From the NCBI RefSeq assembly GCF_900112425.1, contig NZ_FOLP01000008.1, forward strand, positions 62,001-126,000: a DNA stretch of 64,000 nucleotides, written 5' to 3'. A model generated the notes under the pieces. That model was not told the origin of the DNA, searched no databases, and saw only the letters and a program-made list of their open reading frames with translations. This DNA comes from Variovorax sp. OK212. GTDB lineage: Bacteria > Pseudomonadota > Gammaproteobacteria > Burkholderiales > Burkholderiaceae_C. Position numbers and translations under genes: made by a program. Positions 49,677-60,054 of the stretch are shown here, piece after piece (positions within the stretch are counted from its first letter, which is position 1; each line of letters starts with the position of its first letter).

Positions 49677-51314
49677 ATGACCCACGAGGCGACGGCGGCC
49701 ACGCCGCTGCAAGACGACCGTGCCGCCCCCTTGCCTTCGGAGCTGCATCCGAAGGCGCTCGCCCCCGCCAACCTGATCCTCACGGTGGTGCTGAGCGTGT
49801 TCGGCGCCATCGTCGGCATCCAGATGCTCGCGAGCCTGGGCATCACGCCGAGCACCTCGCTGATCGGCGCGCTCGCGGCAATGACGCTGGCGCGCGTGCC
49901 GCTGGCCATGTTCCGGGGCTTCCGCTCGGTGCATGCACAGAACCTGGCGCAGACGAGCATTTCGTCGGCCACCTTCGGCGCGGCCAACAGCCTGTTCCTG
50001 CCGATCGGCATCCCGTTCCTGTTCGGCCTGCCCGACATGGTGGTGCCGATGCTCATCGGCGTGAGCCTGGCGATGCTGCTCGACGCGTGGCTGCTCTACC
50101 GCATGTTCGACACGCCCGCCTTCCCGGCCAGCAACCCGTGGCCGCTGGGCATCGCGGCGGCCGAGGCCATCAAGGCGGGCGACGGCGGCGGCAAGCAGGC
50201 GTGGCTGCTGCTGGGCGGGCTGGCCACGGGCGTGGCGGGGGCGGTGCTCAAGCTGCCGATGTCGGCCTTCGGCGTGGCGATGATCGGCGGGCTGGGCGCG
50301 ATGGTCGCGTTCGGCGTGGGGCTGCTGGTGCGCGGGTATTCGGCGCCGCTGTTCGGGCTGGACATCGGCGCGCTCTACGTGCCGCACGGCATGATGATCG
50401 GCGCGGGCATCGTGGCGCTGGTGCAGGTGGGGCGCGTGGTGCTGAAGAAACGCGGCACCGCGCCCGGCACGGGCGCAGCGGCCTCGCGGGAAGCACGCGG
50501 CGCCACCGCGCTGGGCCGCTCGCTGCGCCTGGGCAGCGTCGGCTACCTCGCCATCATGGTGCTGCTGGCCGTGGGCACGGGCGTGTACACGGGCATGTCG
50601 CCGGGCATGCTGGTGTGCTTCGTCATCTACGGCACCTTCGCGGCCTTCGTGCATGAGCTCATCGTGGGCATCGCGGCCATGCACTCGGGCTGGTTCCCGG
50701 CGTTCGCGGTGGCGCTGATCTCGCTGCTGATCGGCATCCTCATCGGCTTTCCGCCCGAGGCGCTGGTGGTGCTCGCGGGCTTCTCGGCGGCCACCGGCCC
50801 GGCCTTCGCCGACATGGGCTACGACCTGAAGGCCGGGCACCTGCTGCGCGGCGAGGCATCGGGCACGCCCTTCGAGACCGAAGGCCGGCGCGAACAGATG
50901 ATCGCCGGCATGGTGGGCTTCGCCGTGGCCATCGTCGTGGTGGCCTGCACCTACAGGATGTTCTTCGCCAACCACCAGACGGCGCCCATCAACGCGGCCT
51001 ACGTGGCCGCCATCAAGGCCGGCATCTCGGGCGACACCGCGCGCAACCTCGCGCTGTGGGCCGTGCCCGGCGCGCTGCTGCAGATCGTGGGCGGCGCGCG
51101 CCAGCAGCTGGGCGTGCTGTTCGCCACCGGCCTGCTCATCGCCAGCCCCATGGCGGGCTGGATGGTCGCGGCCGGCATCGGCTGCCGGCTCGCCGTTCAC
51201 GCCGTGCTCGGCGCCGGCGCGCGCGAAAAGCTCGAGGTGTTCGCGGGCGGCGTGATCGCCGGCGACGCGCTCTACAGCTTCTTCTCGGGCGTCGTGAAGA
51301 GCCTGCGCAAGTAG
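49677..51314 (+). CDS. OPT-family oligopeptide/metallophore transporter
   Basis: 545 aa, about 12-14 membrane helices. Typical segments are PANLILTVVLSVFGAIVGIQ, TFGAANSLFLPIGIPFLFGLPDMV, GFPPEALVVLAGFSAATGPAFADMGYDLKAG, and VFAGGVIAGDALYSFFSG at the end. The start at ATG 49677 follows AAGGA by six bases; ATGs at 49656 and 49671 are less well placed. Bacterial OPT proteins import peptides or metal complexes. Pairing with a DUF917 gene suggests a specific small substrate, such as a hydantoin-like compound or modified peptide, that the DUF917 protein processes. Confidence 0.87.
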   Translation: MTHEATAATPLQDDRAAPLPSELHPKALAPANLILTVVLSVFGAIVGIQMLASLGITPSTSLIGALAAMTLARVPLAMFRGFRSVHAQNLAQTSISSATFGAANSLFLPIGIPFLFGLPDMVVPMLIGVSLAMLLDAWLLYRMFDTPAFPASNPWPLGIAAAEAIKAGDGGGKQAWLLLGGLATGVAGAVLKLPMSAFGVAMIGGLGAMVAFGVGLLVRGYSAPLFGLDIGALYVPHGMMIGAGIVALVQVGRVVLKKRGTAPGTGAAASREARGATALGRSLRLGSVGYLAIMVLLAVGTGVYTGMSPGMLVCFVIYGTFAAFVHELIVGIAAMHSGWFPAFAVALISLLIGILIGFPPEALVVLAGFSAATGPAFADMGYDLKAGHLLRGEASGTPFETEGRREQMIAGMVGFAVAIVVVACTYRMFFANHQTAPINAAYVAAIKAGISGDTARNLALWAVPGALLQIVGGARQQLGVLFATGLLIASPMAGWMVAAGIGCRLAVHAVLGAGAREKLEVFAGGVIAGDALYSFFSGVVKSLRK

Positions 51315-51361
51315 GCGCGCCGCCGTCCTCTTTCCCTTCATCACACAGGAACAACGAATCC

Positions 51362-52426
51362 ATGAAACGCAATCTGACAAGCGACGACGTGCGCGCGGCC
51401 ATCTGGGGCGGCGCCATCCTGGGCGGCGGTGGCGGTGGGCTCATCGAGTCCGGCGAGCGCGCGGCGCGGCTCGCGCTGCAGGTCGGCACGCCGCAGCTGT
51501 GGAGCGTCGACGAGTTCGACCCCGCGGCGCTCACCGCCACCATGGCACTGGTCGGCGCGCCGGCCGCGCCCGATCCGCATGTGCAGCCCGCGCACCTGCT
51601 GCGCACGCTGGAGCTGCTGCGCCGCGAGCTGCCCGCGGGCCGCAAGCTGGTCGGCCTGCATGCCAACGAGAACGGCGCCGAGACCACGGTCAACGGCTGG
51701 TTCCACGCCGCCATGAGCGGCCTGCCAGTGATCGACCTGGCCTGCAACGGCCGCGCCCACCCCTCGAGCGTGATGGGTGCGCTGGGCCTGCACACCGAGC
51801 CCGACTACCTCTCGGTGCAGGCCTATTCGGGCGGCGAGCCGCACCGCTATGTCGAAGGCGTGGTGTCGGGCCGGCTGGAGCAGACCTCGGCCGTGGTGCG
51901 CCGCGCCTCGGTGGAGGCGGGCGGCCTCGTGGCCGTGGCGCGCAACCCGGTGGACGTGGGCTATGCGCGCCAGCACGGCGCGCCGGGCGCCATCAGCCAC
52001 GCCATTGCGCTGGGCCAGACCTACCTGGACGGTGGTGTCGATGCCGTGGCCCGATCGCTGGACGGCCGCATCGTGGCCGAGGGCACCGTGCGCACCTACC
52101 GCTGCGAGCAGCAGGAAGGGCTGGACGTGGGCATCGTCGAGCTCGACGACCCGGCGCGCACCACGCTGCGCTTCATCAACGAGTACATGCTGCTGGCGCA
52201 GCAAGGAAAACGCATCGCGCGCTTCCCCGACCTGGTGATGACCTTCTCGGACGACGGCAAGCCGGTGGTGTCGGCCCATGTGCGCCAGGGCGCGCGGCTG
52301 CGCGTGCTGGTGGCGCCGCGCGCGCGGCTGCTGCTGTCGCGCACCATGTTCATGCCCGAGCTGTACCGGCCGCTGGAAAAGTCGCTCGGCGAGGCCTTCG
52401 CGCCCGCCGAGGAAGCACTGGCCTGA
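51362..52426 (+). CDS. DUF917 family protein
   Basis: 354 aa, starting 47 bases after the OPT gene. The N-terminus LTSDDVRAAIWGGAILGGGGGG is the DUF917 hallmark, followed by a domain with LVGLHANENGAETTVNG and PVIDLACNGRAHPSS. The C-terminal domain reads FPDLVMTFSDDGKPVVS and has APRARLLLSRTMF near its end. Some members are described as S-methyl-thiohydantoin desulfurases, and the C-terminal part is also found next to hydantoinase genes. Substrate here is unknown; the transporter partner suggests an imported nitrogen compound. Confidence 0.87.
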   Translation: MKRNLTSDDVRAAIWGGAILGGGGGGLIESGERAARLALQVGTPQLWSVDEFDPAALTATMALVGAPAAPDPHVQPAHLLRTLELLRRELPAGRKLVGLHANENGAETTVNGWFHAAMSGLPVIDLACNGRAHPSSVMGALGLHTEPDYLSVQAYSGGEPHRYVEGVVSGRLEQTSAVVRRASVEAGGLVAVARNPVDVGYARQHGAPGAISHAIALGQTYLDGGVDAVARSLDGRIVAEGTVRTYRCEQQEGLDVGIVELDDPARTTLRFINEYMLLAQQGKRIARFPDLVMTFSDDGKPVVSAHVRQGARLRVLVAPRARLLLSRTMFMPELYRPLEKSLGEAFAPAEEALA

Positions 52427-52453
52427 CGGGCGCCGCGCCCCAAGGCGCAACCG

Positions 52454-52483
52454 CACGGGCACGGCCACGGGCACGGCCACGGC
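52454..52483. repeat. Two and a half copies of a 12-base direct repeat
   Basis: CACGGGCACGGC is present twice in tandem, followed by CACGGC. It lies between the convergent DUF917 and malic enzyme genes; no hairpin of note is formed. Confidence 0.6.
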
Positions 52484-52546
52484 AATGTGCCGGCGTGGAA
52501 GGTGGCCGCCCGGTCACCGTTCCACGCCCGAGCAAGCCGCGCCGGC

Positions 52547-54847
52547 TTACTTGTCGACCGTGACCTTCGCCACGGCCAGCGCCGTCATGTTGATGATGCG
52601 CCGCACCGTCGACGACGGCGTCAGCACGTGCGCGGAGCTCGCGGCGCCCAGCAGCACCGGGCCGACCGTGATGCCGTTGGCGCCGGTCATCTTCAGCACG
52701 TTGTAGAGGATGTGCGCCGAATCCAGGTTCGGGCACACCAGCAGGTTGGCTTCGCCGCTGAGCGTGGTCTCGGGCAGGGCGGTGCGGCGGATTTCTTCCG
52801 ACAGGGCCGCGTCGCCGTGCATCTCGCCGTCGCATTCGATGTCGGGTGCCATCTGCGCGAACAGGTCGCGCGCCAGGCGCATCTTGCGCGCCGAGCCGCG
52901 GCTGGAGGTGCCGTAGTTCGAGTGCGACAGGAAGGCCACCTTCGGCGGCAGGCCGAAGCGGCGCACTTCCTCGGCGGCCATGACGGCGATGCTGGCCAGC
53001 AGCTCGGCGCTCGGGTCTTCGTTCACGTTGGTGTCGGTGATGAAGACGGTGCGCTTGTCCAGCGTGAGCGCGTTCAGCGTGGCAAAGCCCGGCGCGCCGC
53101 GCTTCAGGCCGATCAGGTTGCGGATGTGCTCCAGGTGCACGTCGAAGCGCCCGACCAGGCCGCAGATCATGGCGTCGGCGTCGCCCAGTTGCAGCATCAG
53201 CGCGGCAATGGTGGTGTTCGAGCGGCGCACCATGGTCTTGGCGGCTTCCGGCGTCACGCCGCGGCGGCCCATGATCTTGTGGAAGCTCTCCCAGTAGGTG
53301 CGAAAGCGCGGATCGTCCTCGGGGTTGACGATCTCGAAGTCGGTGCCCGTGCGGATGTGCAGGCCGGCTTTCTGGATGCGCGCCTCGATCACGGCGGGGC
53401 GGCCCACCAGGATCGGGCGGGCCAGGCCTTCGTCGACCGCCCACTGGGCCGCGCGCAGCACGCGCTCGTCTTCGCCTTCCGCGTAGGCCACGCGCTTGGC
53501 GGTGGCGATCTTGGCGGCGCTGAACACCGGGCGCATGAACATGCCGGTCTGGTAGACGAAGCGTGTCAGGTGCTGGCGGTAGGCCTCCATGTCCTCGATG
53601 GGGCGCATTGCCACGCCGGAGGCCGCCGCGGCGGCGGCCACGGCCGGCGCGATGCGCAGGATCAGGCGCGAGTCGAAGGGCTTCGGAATGATGTAGTCGG
53701 CGCCGAAGGCCAGTTCCTGGCCGGCGTAGGCGGTGGCCACCTCTTCGCTGATGTCGGCCTTGGTCAGGTCGGCGATCTCGCGCACGCAGGCCAGCTTCAT
53801 CTCTTCCGTGATCTTGGTGGCGCCGCAATCGAGCGCGCCGCGGAAGATGTACGGGAAGCACAGCACGTTGTTGACCTGGTTCGGGTAGTCCGAACGGCCC
53901 GTGGCGATGATGCAGTCGGGCCGCACGGCCTTGGCGAGCTCGGGGCGGATCTCGGGCTCGGGGTTGGCCAGCGCCAGGATGATGGGCTGCGTGCCCATGG
54001 TCTTGACCATTTCGGCCGACATCACGCCGGGGGCCGAGCAGCCCAGGAACACATCGGCGTCCTTCACCACGTCGGCCAGGGTGCGGGCGCCGGTGTCTTT
54101 CTGGGCGTAGCGGGCCTTGGACTCGTCGAAACCGCCTGCGCGGCCCATGTAGATCAGGCCCTTGGAGTCGCAGGCGTAGATGTTGGCGGGCTTGGCGCCC
54201 AGGCCGACCATCACGTCCAGGCAGGCGATGGCGGCGGCGCCGGCGCCCGACACGGCGATCTTCACGTCCTCGATCCTCTTGCCCACCAGCTCCAGGCCGT
54301 TGAGCAGCGCGGCGGCCGAGATGATGGCCGTGCCGTGCTGGTCGTCATGGAACACCGGGATGTTCATGCGCTCGCGCAGCTTCTTCTCGATGTAGAAGCA
54401 CTCGGGCGCCTTGATGTCTTCCAGGTTGATGCCGCCCAGCGTGGGCTCCAGCGCCGCGATGATGTCGACCAGCTTGTCGGGGTCGTTCTCGGCCAGCTCG
54501 ATGTCGAACACATCGATGCCGGCGAATTTCTTGAACAGGCAGCCCTTGCCTTCCATCACCGGCTTGGCGGCCAACGGGCCGATGTTGCCCAGGCCCAGCA
54601 CGGCCGTGCCGTTGGTGATGACACCCACCAGGTTGCCGCGCGCCGTGTATTCGTTGGCCAGCGACGGGTCGGCCTCGATGTCCAGGCAGGGATAGGCCAC
54701 GCCCGGCGAATAGGCCAGCGACAGGTCGCGCTGGTTCAGCAGGGGCTTGGTCGGGGTGACCGAGATCTTGCCCTTGACGGGCGAGCGGTGGTATTCGCGC
54801 GCTGCCTCGCGAAGTGCTTCTTCTGCGGGGGAAAGGGGTGCAGCCAT
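52547..54847 (-). CDS. maeB: NADP-dependent malic enzyme with C-terminal phosphotransacetylase-like domain
   Basis: 766 aa, the long MaeB type. Residues 1 to about 160 form the malic domain (TPTKPLLNQRDLSLAYSPGVA, GNIGPLAAKPVMEGKGCLFK). About 160-400 form the NAD(P) domain (HDDQHGTAIISAAALLNGLEL, VSGAGAAAIACLDVMVG). From about 430 onward comes a PTA_PTB-like domain (PILVGRPAVIEARI and near the end NGITVGPVLLGAASSAHVLTP). It converts malate to pyruvate with NADPH; the PTA domain binds acetyl-CoA for allosteric control and is not usually active. Single gene with about 200 bases upstream. Confidence 0.95.
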   Translation of the reverse strand: MAAPLSPAEEALREAAREYHRSPVKGKISVTPTKPLLNQRDLSLAYSPGVAYPCLDIEADPSLANEYTARGNLVGVITNGTAVLGLGNIGPLAAKPVMEGKGCLFKKFAGIDVFDIELAENDPDKLVDIIAALEPTLGGINLEDIKAPECFYIEKKLRERMNIPVFHDDQHGTAIISAAALLNGLELVGKRIEDVKIAVSGAGAAAIACLDVMVGLGAKPANIYACDSKGLIYMGRAGGFDESKARYAQKDTGARTLADVVKDADVFLGCSAPGVMSAEMVKTMGTQPIILALANPEPEIRPELAKAVRPDCIIATGRSDYPNQVNNVLCFPYIFRGALDCGATKITEEMKLACVREIADLTKADISEEVATAYAGQELAFGADYIIPKPFDSRLILRIAPAVAAAAAASGVAMRPIEDMEAYRQHLTRFVYQTGMFMRPVFSAAKIATAKRVAYAEGEDERVLRAAQWAVDEGLARPILVGRPAVIEARIQKAGLHIRTGTDFEIVNPEDDPRFRTYWESFHKIMGRRGVTPEAAKTMVRRSNTTIAALMLQLGDADAMICGLVGRFDVHLEHIRNLIGLKRGAPGFATLNALTLDKRTVFITDTNVNEDPSAELLASIAVMAAEEVRRFGLPPKVAFLSHSNYGTSSRGSARKMRLARDLFAQMAPDIECDGEMHGDAALSEEIRRTALPETTLSGEANLLVCPNLDSAHILYNVLKMTGANGITVGPVLLGAASSAHVLTPSSTVRRIINMTALAVAKVTVDK

Positions 54848-54981
54848 GAAAGTCTCCTTTTTTCCAGACGGGCAACGAGGCTACCGCAAAAGCGCGGGTT
54901 GTTCTCGCAGGGGAAATGCCGAAAACGCCTGACCTCATCACTTTGGTGGGGCAGGGCGCCGGTTCGCTAAACTCCGCGGCT

Positions 54982-55007
54982 GTTAACCATAGTCAAACAA
55001 GGTTAAC
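54982..55007. promoter_or_regulatory. Inverted repeat between maeB and the halogenase-like gene
   Basis: GTTAACC and GGTTAAC are perfect 7-base arms with a 12-base spacer, in the divergent promoter region 49 bases before the flavoprotein gene. The GTTAAC core recalls operators of several regulator families (for example GntR/FadR and TetR types), so I do not name one. Confidence 0.45.
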
Positions 55008-55055
55008 AAAGCCACACGTCAACCACATCACAGAACGACAGCGGAGGGGCAGCGC

Positions 55056-56402
55056 ATGAGCGGCATGAGTCACGGACCTTTCACCACCACCGACCCCGAC
55101 GTCGTGGTCATCGGCGGAGGCCCTTCGGGCTCCACGGTGGCCGCGCTGCTGGCGGACAAGGGGCACGACGTGGTGCTGATCGAGAAGGCGCAGCATCCGC
55201 GCTTTCACATCGGCGAGTCGCTGCTGCCGATGAACATGCCGCTGTTCGACCGCCTGGGCGTGCGCAGCGAGGTCGAGGCCATCGGCATCAAGAAGCACGG
55301 CGCGGAGTTCGTCTCGCCCTGGCACGACCACACCAGCCACTTCGACTTCGGCGAGGCCATGGACAAGAGCTTTCCGTACGCGGTGCACGTGCGCCGCTCG
55401 GAGTTCGACGAGCTGCTGTTCCGCCACGCCGGCAAGCGCGGCGCGCGCACCTTCGAGGGGCAGCGCGTCACGGGCGTGGACATGGACGCCGACAAGAGCG
55501 CCGACAAGCGCCCGCTGCTCAAGGTGAAGGCCGACGACGGCACCGAGACCACCTGGCGCCCGCGCTTCGTGATCGACGCCAGCGGGCGCGACACGCTGCT
55601 GTCGAACCAGTTCGACGCCAAGCGCCGCAACCGCAAGCACGCCAGCGCGGCGCTGTTCGGCCATTTCGAGAATGCCGAGCGCCGTCCGGGCCGCTTCGAG
55701 GGCAACATTTCGCTGTTCTGGTTCGACCATGGCTGGTTCTGGTACATCCCGCTGAAAGACGGCACCGTGAGCGTCGGCGCGGTGGCCTCGCCGGCCTACT
55801 TCAAGAACCGCAAGGGCTCGCTCGAAGAGTTCCTGATGGAGACCATCGCGCTGGCGCCCAAGCTGGCCGCGCGCCTGAAGAACGCCACGCTGATGGAAGG
55901 CGCCACCTCCACCGGCAACTACGCCTACGACTCCGCGTTCTGCCGCGGCGACCGTTTCATGATGGTCGGCGACGCCTACGCCTTCGTCGACCCGATGTTC
56001 TCCTCGGGCGTGTACCTGGCGATGAACAGCGGCTTCGAGGCCGCCACCGCGGCCGACCACTGGCTCAAGGGCGACATGAAGGAGGCCGAGAAGGCCTTCC
56101 GCCACTACGAGAAGGTGATGAAGCACGGGCCGAAGATGTTCTCGTGGTTCATCTACCGCATCACCTCGCCGGCCATTCGCCGCCTGTTCATGGCGCCGCG
56201 CAACGTCTGGCGCATGCAGGAGGCGCTGCTGTCCATCCTGGCCGGCGACCTGTTCCGCGACACGCCCATCGCGCCGCGCTTCTGGGGCTTCAAGGTGACG
56301 TACTACGTCTCCTGCCTGGGCATCCTGCCGCAGGCCGTGAAGACCTGGGCATGGCGCCGCCGCAACCTCAAGGAATCCCTCGAGGCGGCGGCGAAGACCT
56401 GA
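55056..56402 (+). CDS. FAD-dependent halogenase-like/geranylgeranyl reductase-like flavoprotein
   Basis: 448 aa. The FAD-binding motif is VVVIGGGPSGSTVAALLA near residue 17, followed by FHIGESLLP. The halogenase signature W-x-W-x-I-P is present as Trp227-Phe-Trp229-Tyr-Ile-Pro232 after FDHG. Lys79/Lys80 in GIKKHGAEF lies where the catalytic Lys of flavin halogenases is found, and FVDPMFSSGVYLAM corresponds to the FxPxxSSG segment. Relatives include phenol and pyrrole halogenases and aromatic-polyene or resorcinol-linked flavoproteins that do not halogenate. No biosynthetic genes lie next to it. The putative substrate and the need for a carrier protein are unknown. Confidence 0.7.
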   Translation: MSGMSHGPFTTTDPDVVVIGGGPSGSTVAALLADKGHDVVLIEKAQHPRFHIGESLLPMNMPLFDRLGVRSEVEAIGIKKHGAEFVSPWHDHTSHFDFGEAMDKSFPYAVHVRRSEFDELLFRHAGKRGARTFEGQRVTGVDMDADKSADKRPLLKVKADDGTETTWRPRFVIDASGRDTLLSNQFDAKRRNRKHASAALFGHFENAERRPGRFEGNISLFWFDHGWFWYIPLKDGTVSVGAVASPAYFKNRKGSLEEFLMETIALAPKLAARLKNATLMEGATSTGNYAYDSAFCRGDRFMMVGDAYAFVDPMFSSGVYLAMNSGFEAATAADHWLKGDMKEAEKAFRHYEKVMKHGPKMFSWFIYRITSPAIRRLFMAPRNVWRMQEALLSILAGDLFRDTPIAPRFWGFKVTYYVSCLGILPQAVKTWAWRRRNLKESLEAAAKT

Positions 56403-56414
56403 ACGGCCTGGGGG

Positions 56415-57323
56415 TCAGTCCGGGCTGACCGTGTGCTGGGCCAGCGCTTCGAGCGCCTTGACCAGCGCCGAGTGGTCCAGCTGGCCGTAGCCCAGCGCCG
56501 CGCAGGCGTTCATCAGCTGCGCCGCGTTGGCCGTCTGCGGCAGCGCCACGCCCAGCGTGCGCGCGCTCTGCATCGCCAGGTTCAGGTCCTTCTGGTGCAG
56601 CGAGATGCGAAAGCCCGGCGCGAAGGTGCGCTTGATCATGCGTTCGCCGTGCACCTCGAGGATGCGCGAGCTCGCGAAGCCGCCCATCAGCGCCTGGCGC
56701 ACCTTGGCCGGGTCGGCGCCGGCCTTGGAGGCGAACACCAGCGCCTCGCTCACCGCCGCGATGTTCAGCGCCACGATGATCTGGTTGGCCACCTTGCAGA
56801 CCTGGCCGTCGCCCGCGCCGCCCACCAGCGTCACGTTCTTGCCCATCCTGTCGAGCAGCGGCTTCACGCGCTCGAAGGTGCCTTCGTCGCCGCCGCACAT
56901 GATCGTGAGGCTCGCGGCCTTGGCGCCCACCTCGCCGCCGGAGACCGGCGCGTCGATGTAGCCGGCGCCCAGCGCGGTGATGCGGCGCGCGAAGTCCTTC
57001 GTGGCAATCGGGTCGATCGAGCTGCAGTCGACCACCACCTTGCCGCTGGAGCCCTTCAGGCCGGCGGCCACGCCTTCGGAGCCGGGCGCGCCGAACAGCA
57101 CTTTCTCGACGTCGGGCGTGTCGGGCACCATGATGAAGACGATGTCGGCCTGCCGTGTCACCTCGGCCGCCGAGGCGCAGATGGTGGCCTTCGACACGAA
57201 GGGCTCGGGCGTGTTGCCGTGCGTGTTCACGAACAGCTGGTGGCCCGCGTCGAGCAGGTGGCCCGCCATGGGCGCGCCCATGATGCCGAGGCCGATGAAT
57301 CCGATTTTTTGCTGGGTTGCCAT
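56415..57323 (-). CDS. glxR: 2-Hydroxy-3-oxopropionate (tartronate semialdehyde) reductase
   Basis: 302 aa from the ATG at 57323, which has AAGGA upstream; an ATG at 57350 overlaps the hyi stop and is an alternative. The NAD motif is KIGFIGLGIMGAPMAGHLL, the substrate motif is YIDAPVSGGEVGAKAASLTIM, and Lys in GQVCKVANQIIVALN is catalytic. It reduces tartronate semialdehyde to glycerate. Third gene of the glyoxylate operon after gcl and hyi. Confidence 0.93.
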   Translation of the reverse strand: MATQQKIGFIGLGIMGAPMAGHLLDAGHQLFVNTHGNTPEPFVSKATICASAAEVTRQADIVFIMVPDTPDVEKVLFGAPGSEGVAAGLKGSSGKVVVDCSSIDPIATKDFARRITALGAGYIDAPVSGGEVGAKAASLTIMCGGDEGTFERVKPLLDRMGKNVTLVGGAGDGQVCKVANQIIVALNIAAVSEALVFASKAGADPAKVRQALMGGFASSRILEVHGERMIKRTFAPGFRISLHQKDLNLAMQSARTLGVALPQTANAAQLMNACAALGYGQLDHSALVKALEALAQHTVSPD

Positions 57324-57346
57324 GTCTCTGTGTCCTTGTTCAACGT

Positions 57347-58132
57347 TCATTGCTTTTGCGTGAGGGCTTCGCGCCAGCCGAGGCCTTCCACCGTGGTGGC
57401 GCGGGGCTTGTATTCGCAGCCGATCCAGCCGTCGTAGCCCAGCGCATCGATGTGCTGGAACAGCCAGGGGTAATTGATCTCGCCCGTGCCCGGCTCGCCG
57501 CGGCCCGGGTTGTCGGCCAGCTGGATGTGGCCGATGCGCGGCAGGTGCTTGCCGAGCGTGTTGCCCAGCTCGCCTTCCATGCGTTGCGCGTGGTAGATGT
57601 CGTACTGCACGCGCAGGTTGGGCGAGCCCACCTCGTCGATCAGTGCCAGCGCCTGGTCGGTGCGCGTGAGAAAGAAGCCCGGAATGTCGAAGGTGTTGAT
57701 GGGCTCGATCAGCAGGCGCAGGCCCGCCGCCTCGAGCTCGCGCGCGGCCAGGCGCAGGTTGCCCGTCACGGTGCGCTTCACCGCCTGCGCATCGGCGCCT
57801 TCGGGCACCTTGCCGATCAGGCAGTTGACCTGCGGACAGCCCAGCGCCGTGGCGTAGTCGATCGCCATGCCGATGCCTTCGGCGAACTCGCCCGTGCGCT
57901 CGGGGTGGCAGGCGATGCCGCGCTCGCCCTTGTCCCAGTCGCCGGCGGGCAGGTTGTGCAGCACCTGCTGCAGGCCGTTGGCGCGCAGGGCGGCGGCCAG
58001 CTCCTTCTTCTCGAAGGCGTAGGGGAACAGGTACTCCACGCCCTTGAAGCCCGCCTTGGCGGCGGCTTCGAAGCGTTGCATGAAGGGCAGCTCGGTGAAG
58101 AGCATCGTGAGGTTGGCTGCGAACTTGGGCAT
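57347..58132 (-). CDS. hyi: Hydroxypyruvate isomerase
   Basis: 261 aa TIM-barrel isomerase (AP_endonuc_2 family). Recognisable segments are MPKFAANLTMLFTELPFMQRF, FKGVEYLFPYAFEKKELA, LLIEPINTFDIPGFFL and the metal-binding GHIQLADNPGRGEPGTGEIN. It interconverts hydroxypyruvate and tartronate semialdehyde. It starts 17 bases after the gcl stop. Confidence 0.93.
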   Translation of the reverse strand: MPKFAANLTMLFTELPFMQRFEAAAKAGFKGVEYLFPYAFEKKELAAALRANGLQQVLHNLPAGDWDKGERGIACHPERTGEFAEGIGMAIDYATALGCPQVNCLIGKVPEGADAQAVKRTVTGNLRLAARELEAAGLRLLIEPINTFDIPGFFLTRTDQALALIDEVGSPNLRVQYDIYHAQRMEGELGNTLGKHLPRIGHIQLADNPGRGEPGTGEINYPWLFQHIDALGYDGWIGCEYKPRATTVEGLGWREALTQKQ

Positions 58133-58149
58133 GTGTTTCCTTCGGGGTC

Positions 58150-59943
<1,794 letters not shown>

Positions 59944-60018
59944 TGAATGTCTCCTTGAGGTGGTCCCACTGTAGGAAGCGGGGCGCGTTCGAAGAAGACG
60001 GCTGCGGACCATAAAACC

Positions 60019-60035
60019 TATTCCATGGCGGAATA
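60019..60035. promoter_or_regulatory. Palindrome in the gcl/LysR divergent promoter
   Basis: TATTCC and GGAATA are perfect 6-base arms around ATGGC. The site has the T-N11-A outline of LysR-type boxes. It lies 19 bases before the LysR start and 76 bases before gcl, and is a likely binding site of the LysR protein at 60055. Confidence 0.55.
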
Positions 60036-60054
60036 AGTGACTACGATGCGGGCC

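Noticed and set aside
52487..54970. An 827-codon open frame on the plus strand
   Set aside because: It runs antisense through maeB. The MaeB frame has unmistakable malic enzyme and phosphotransacetylase motifs.
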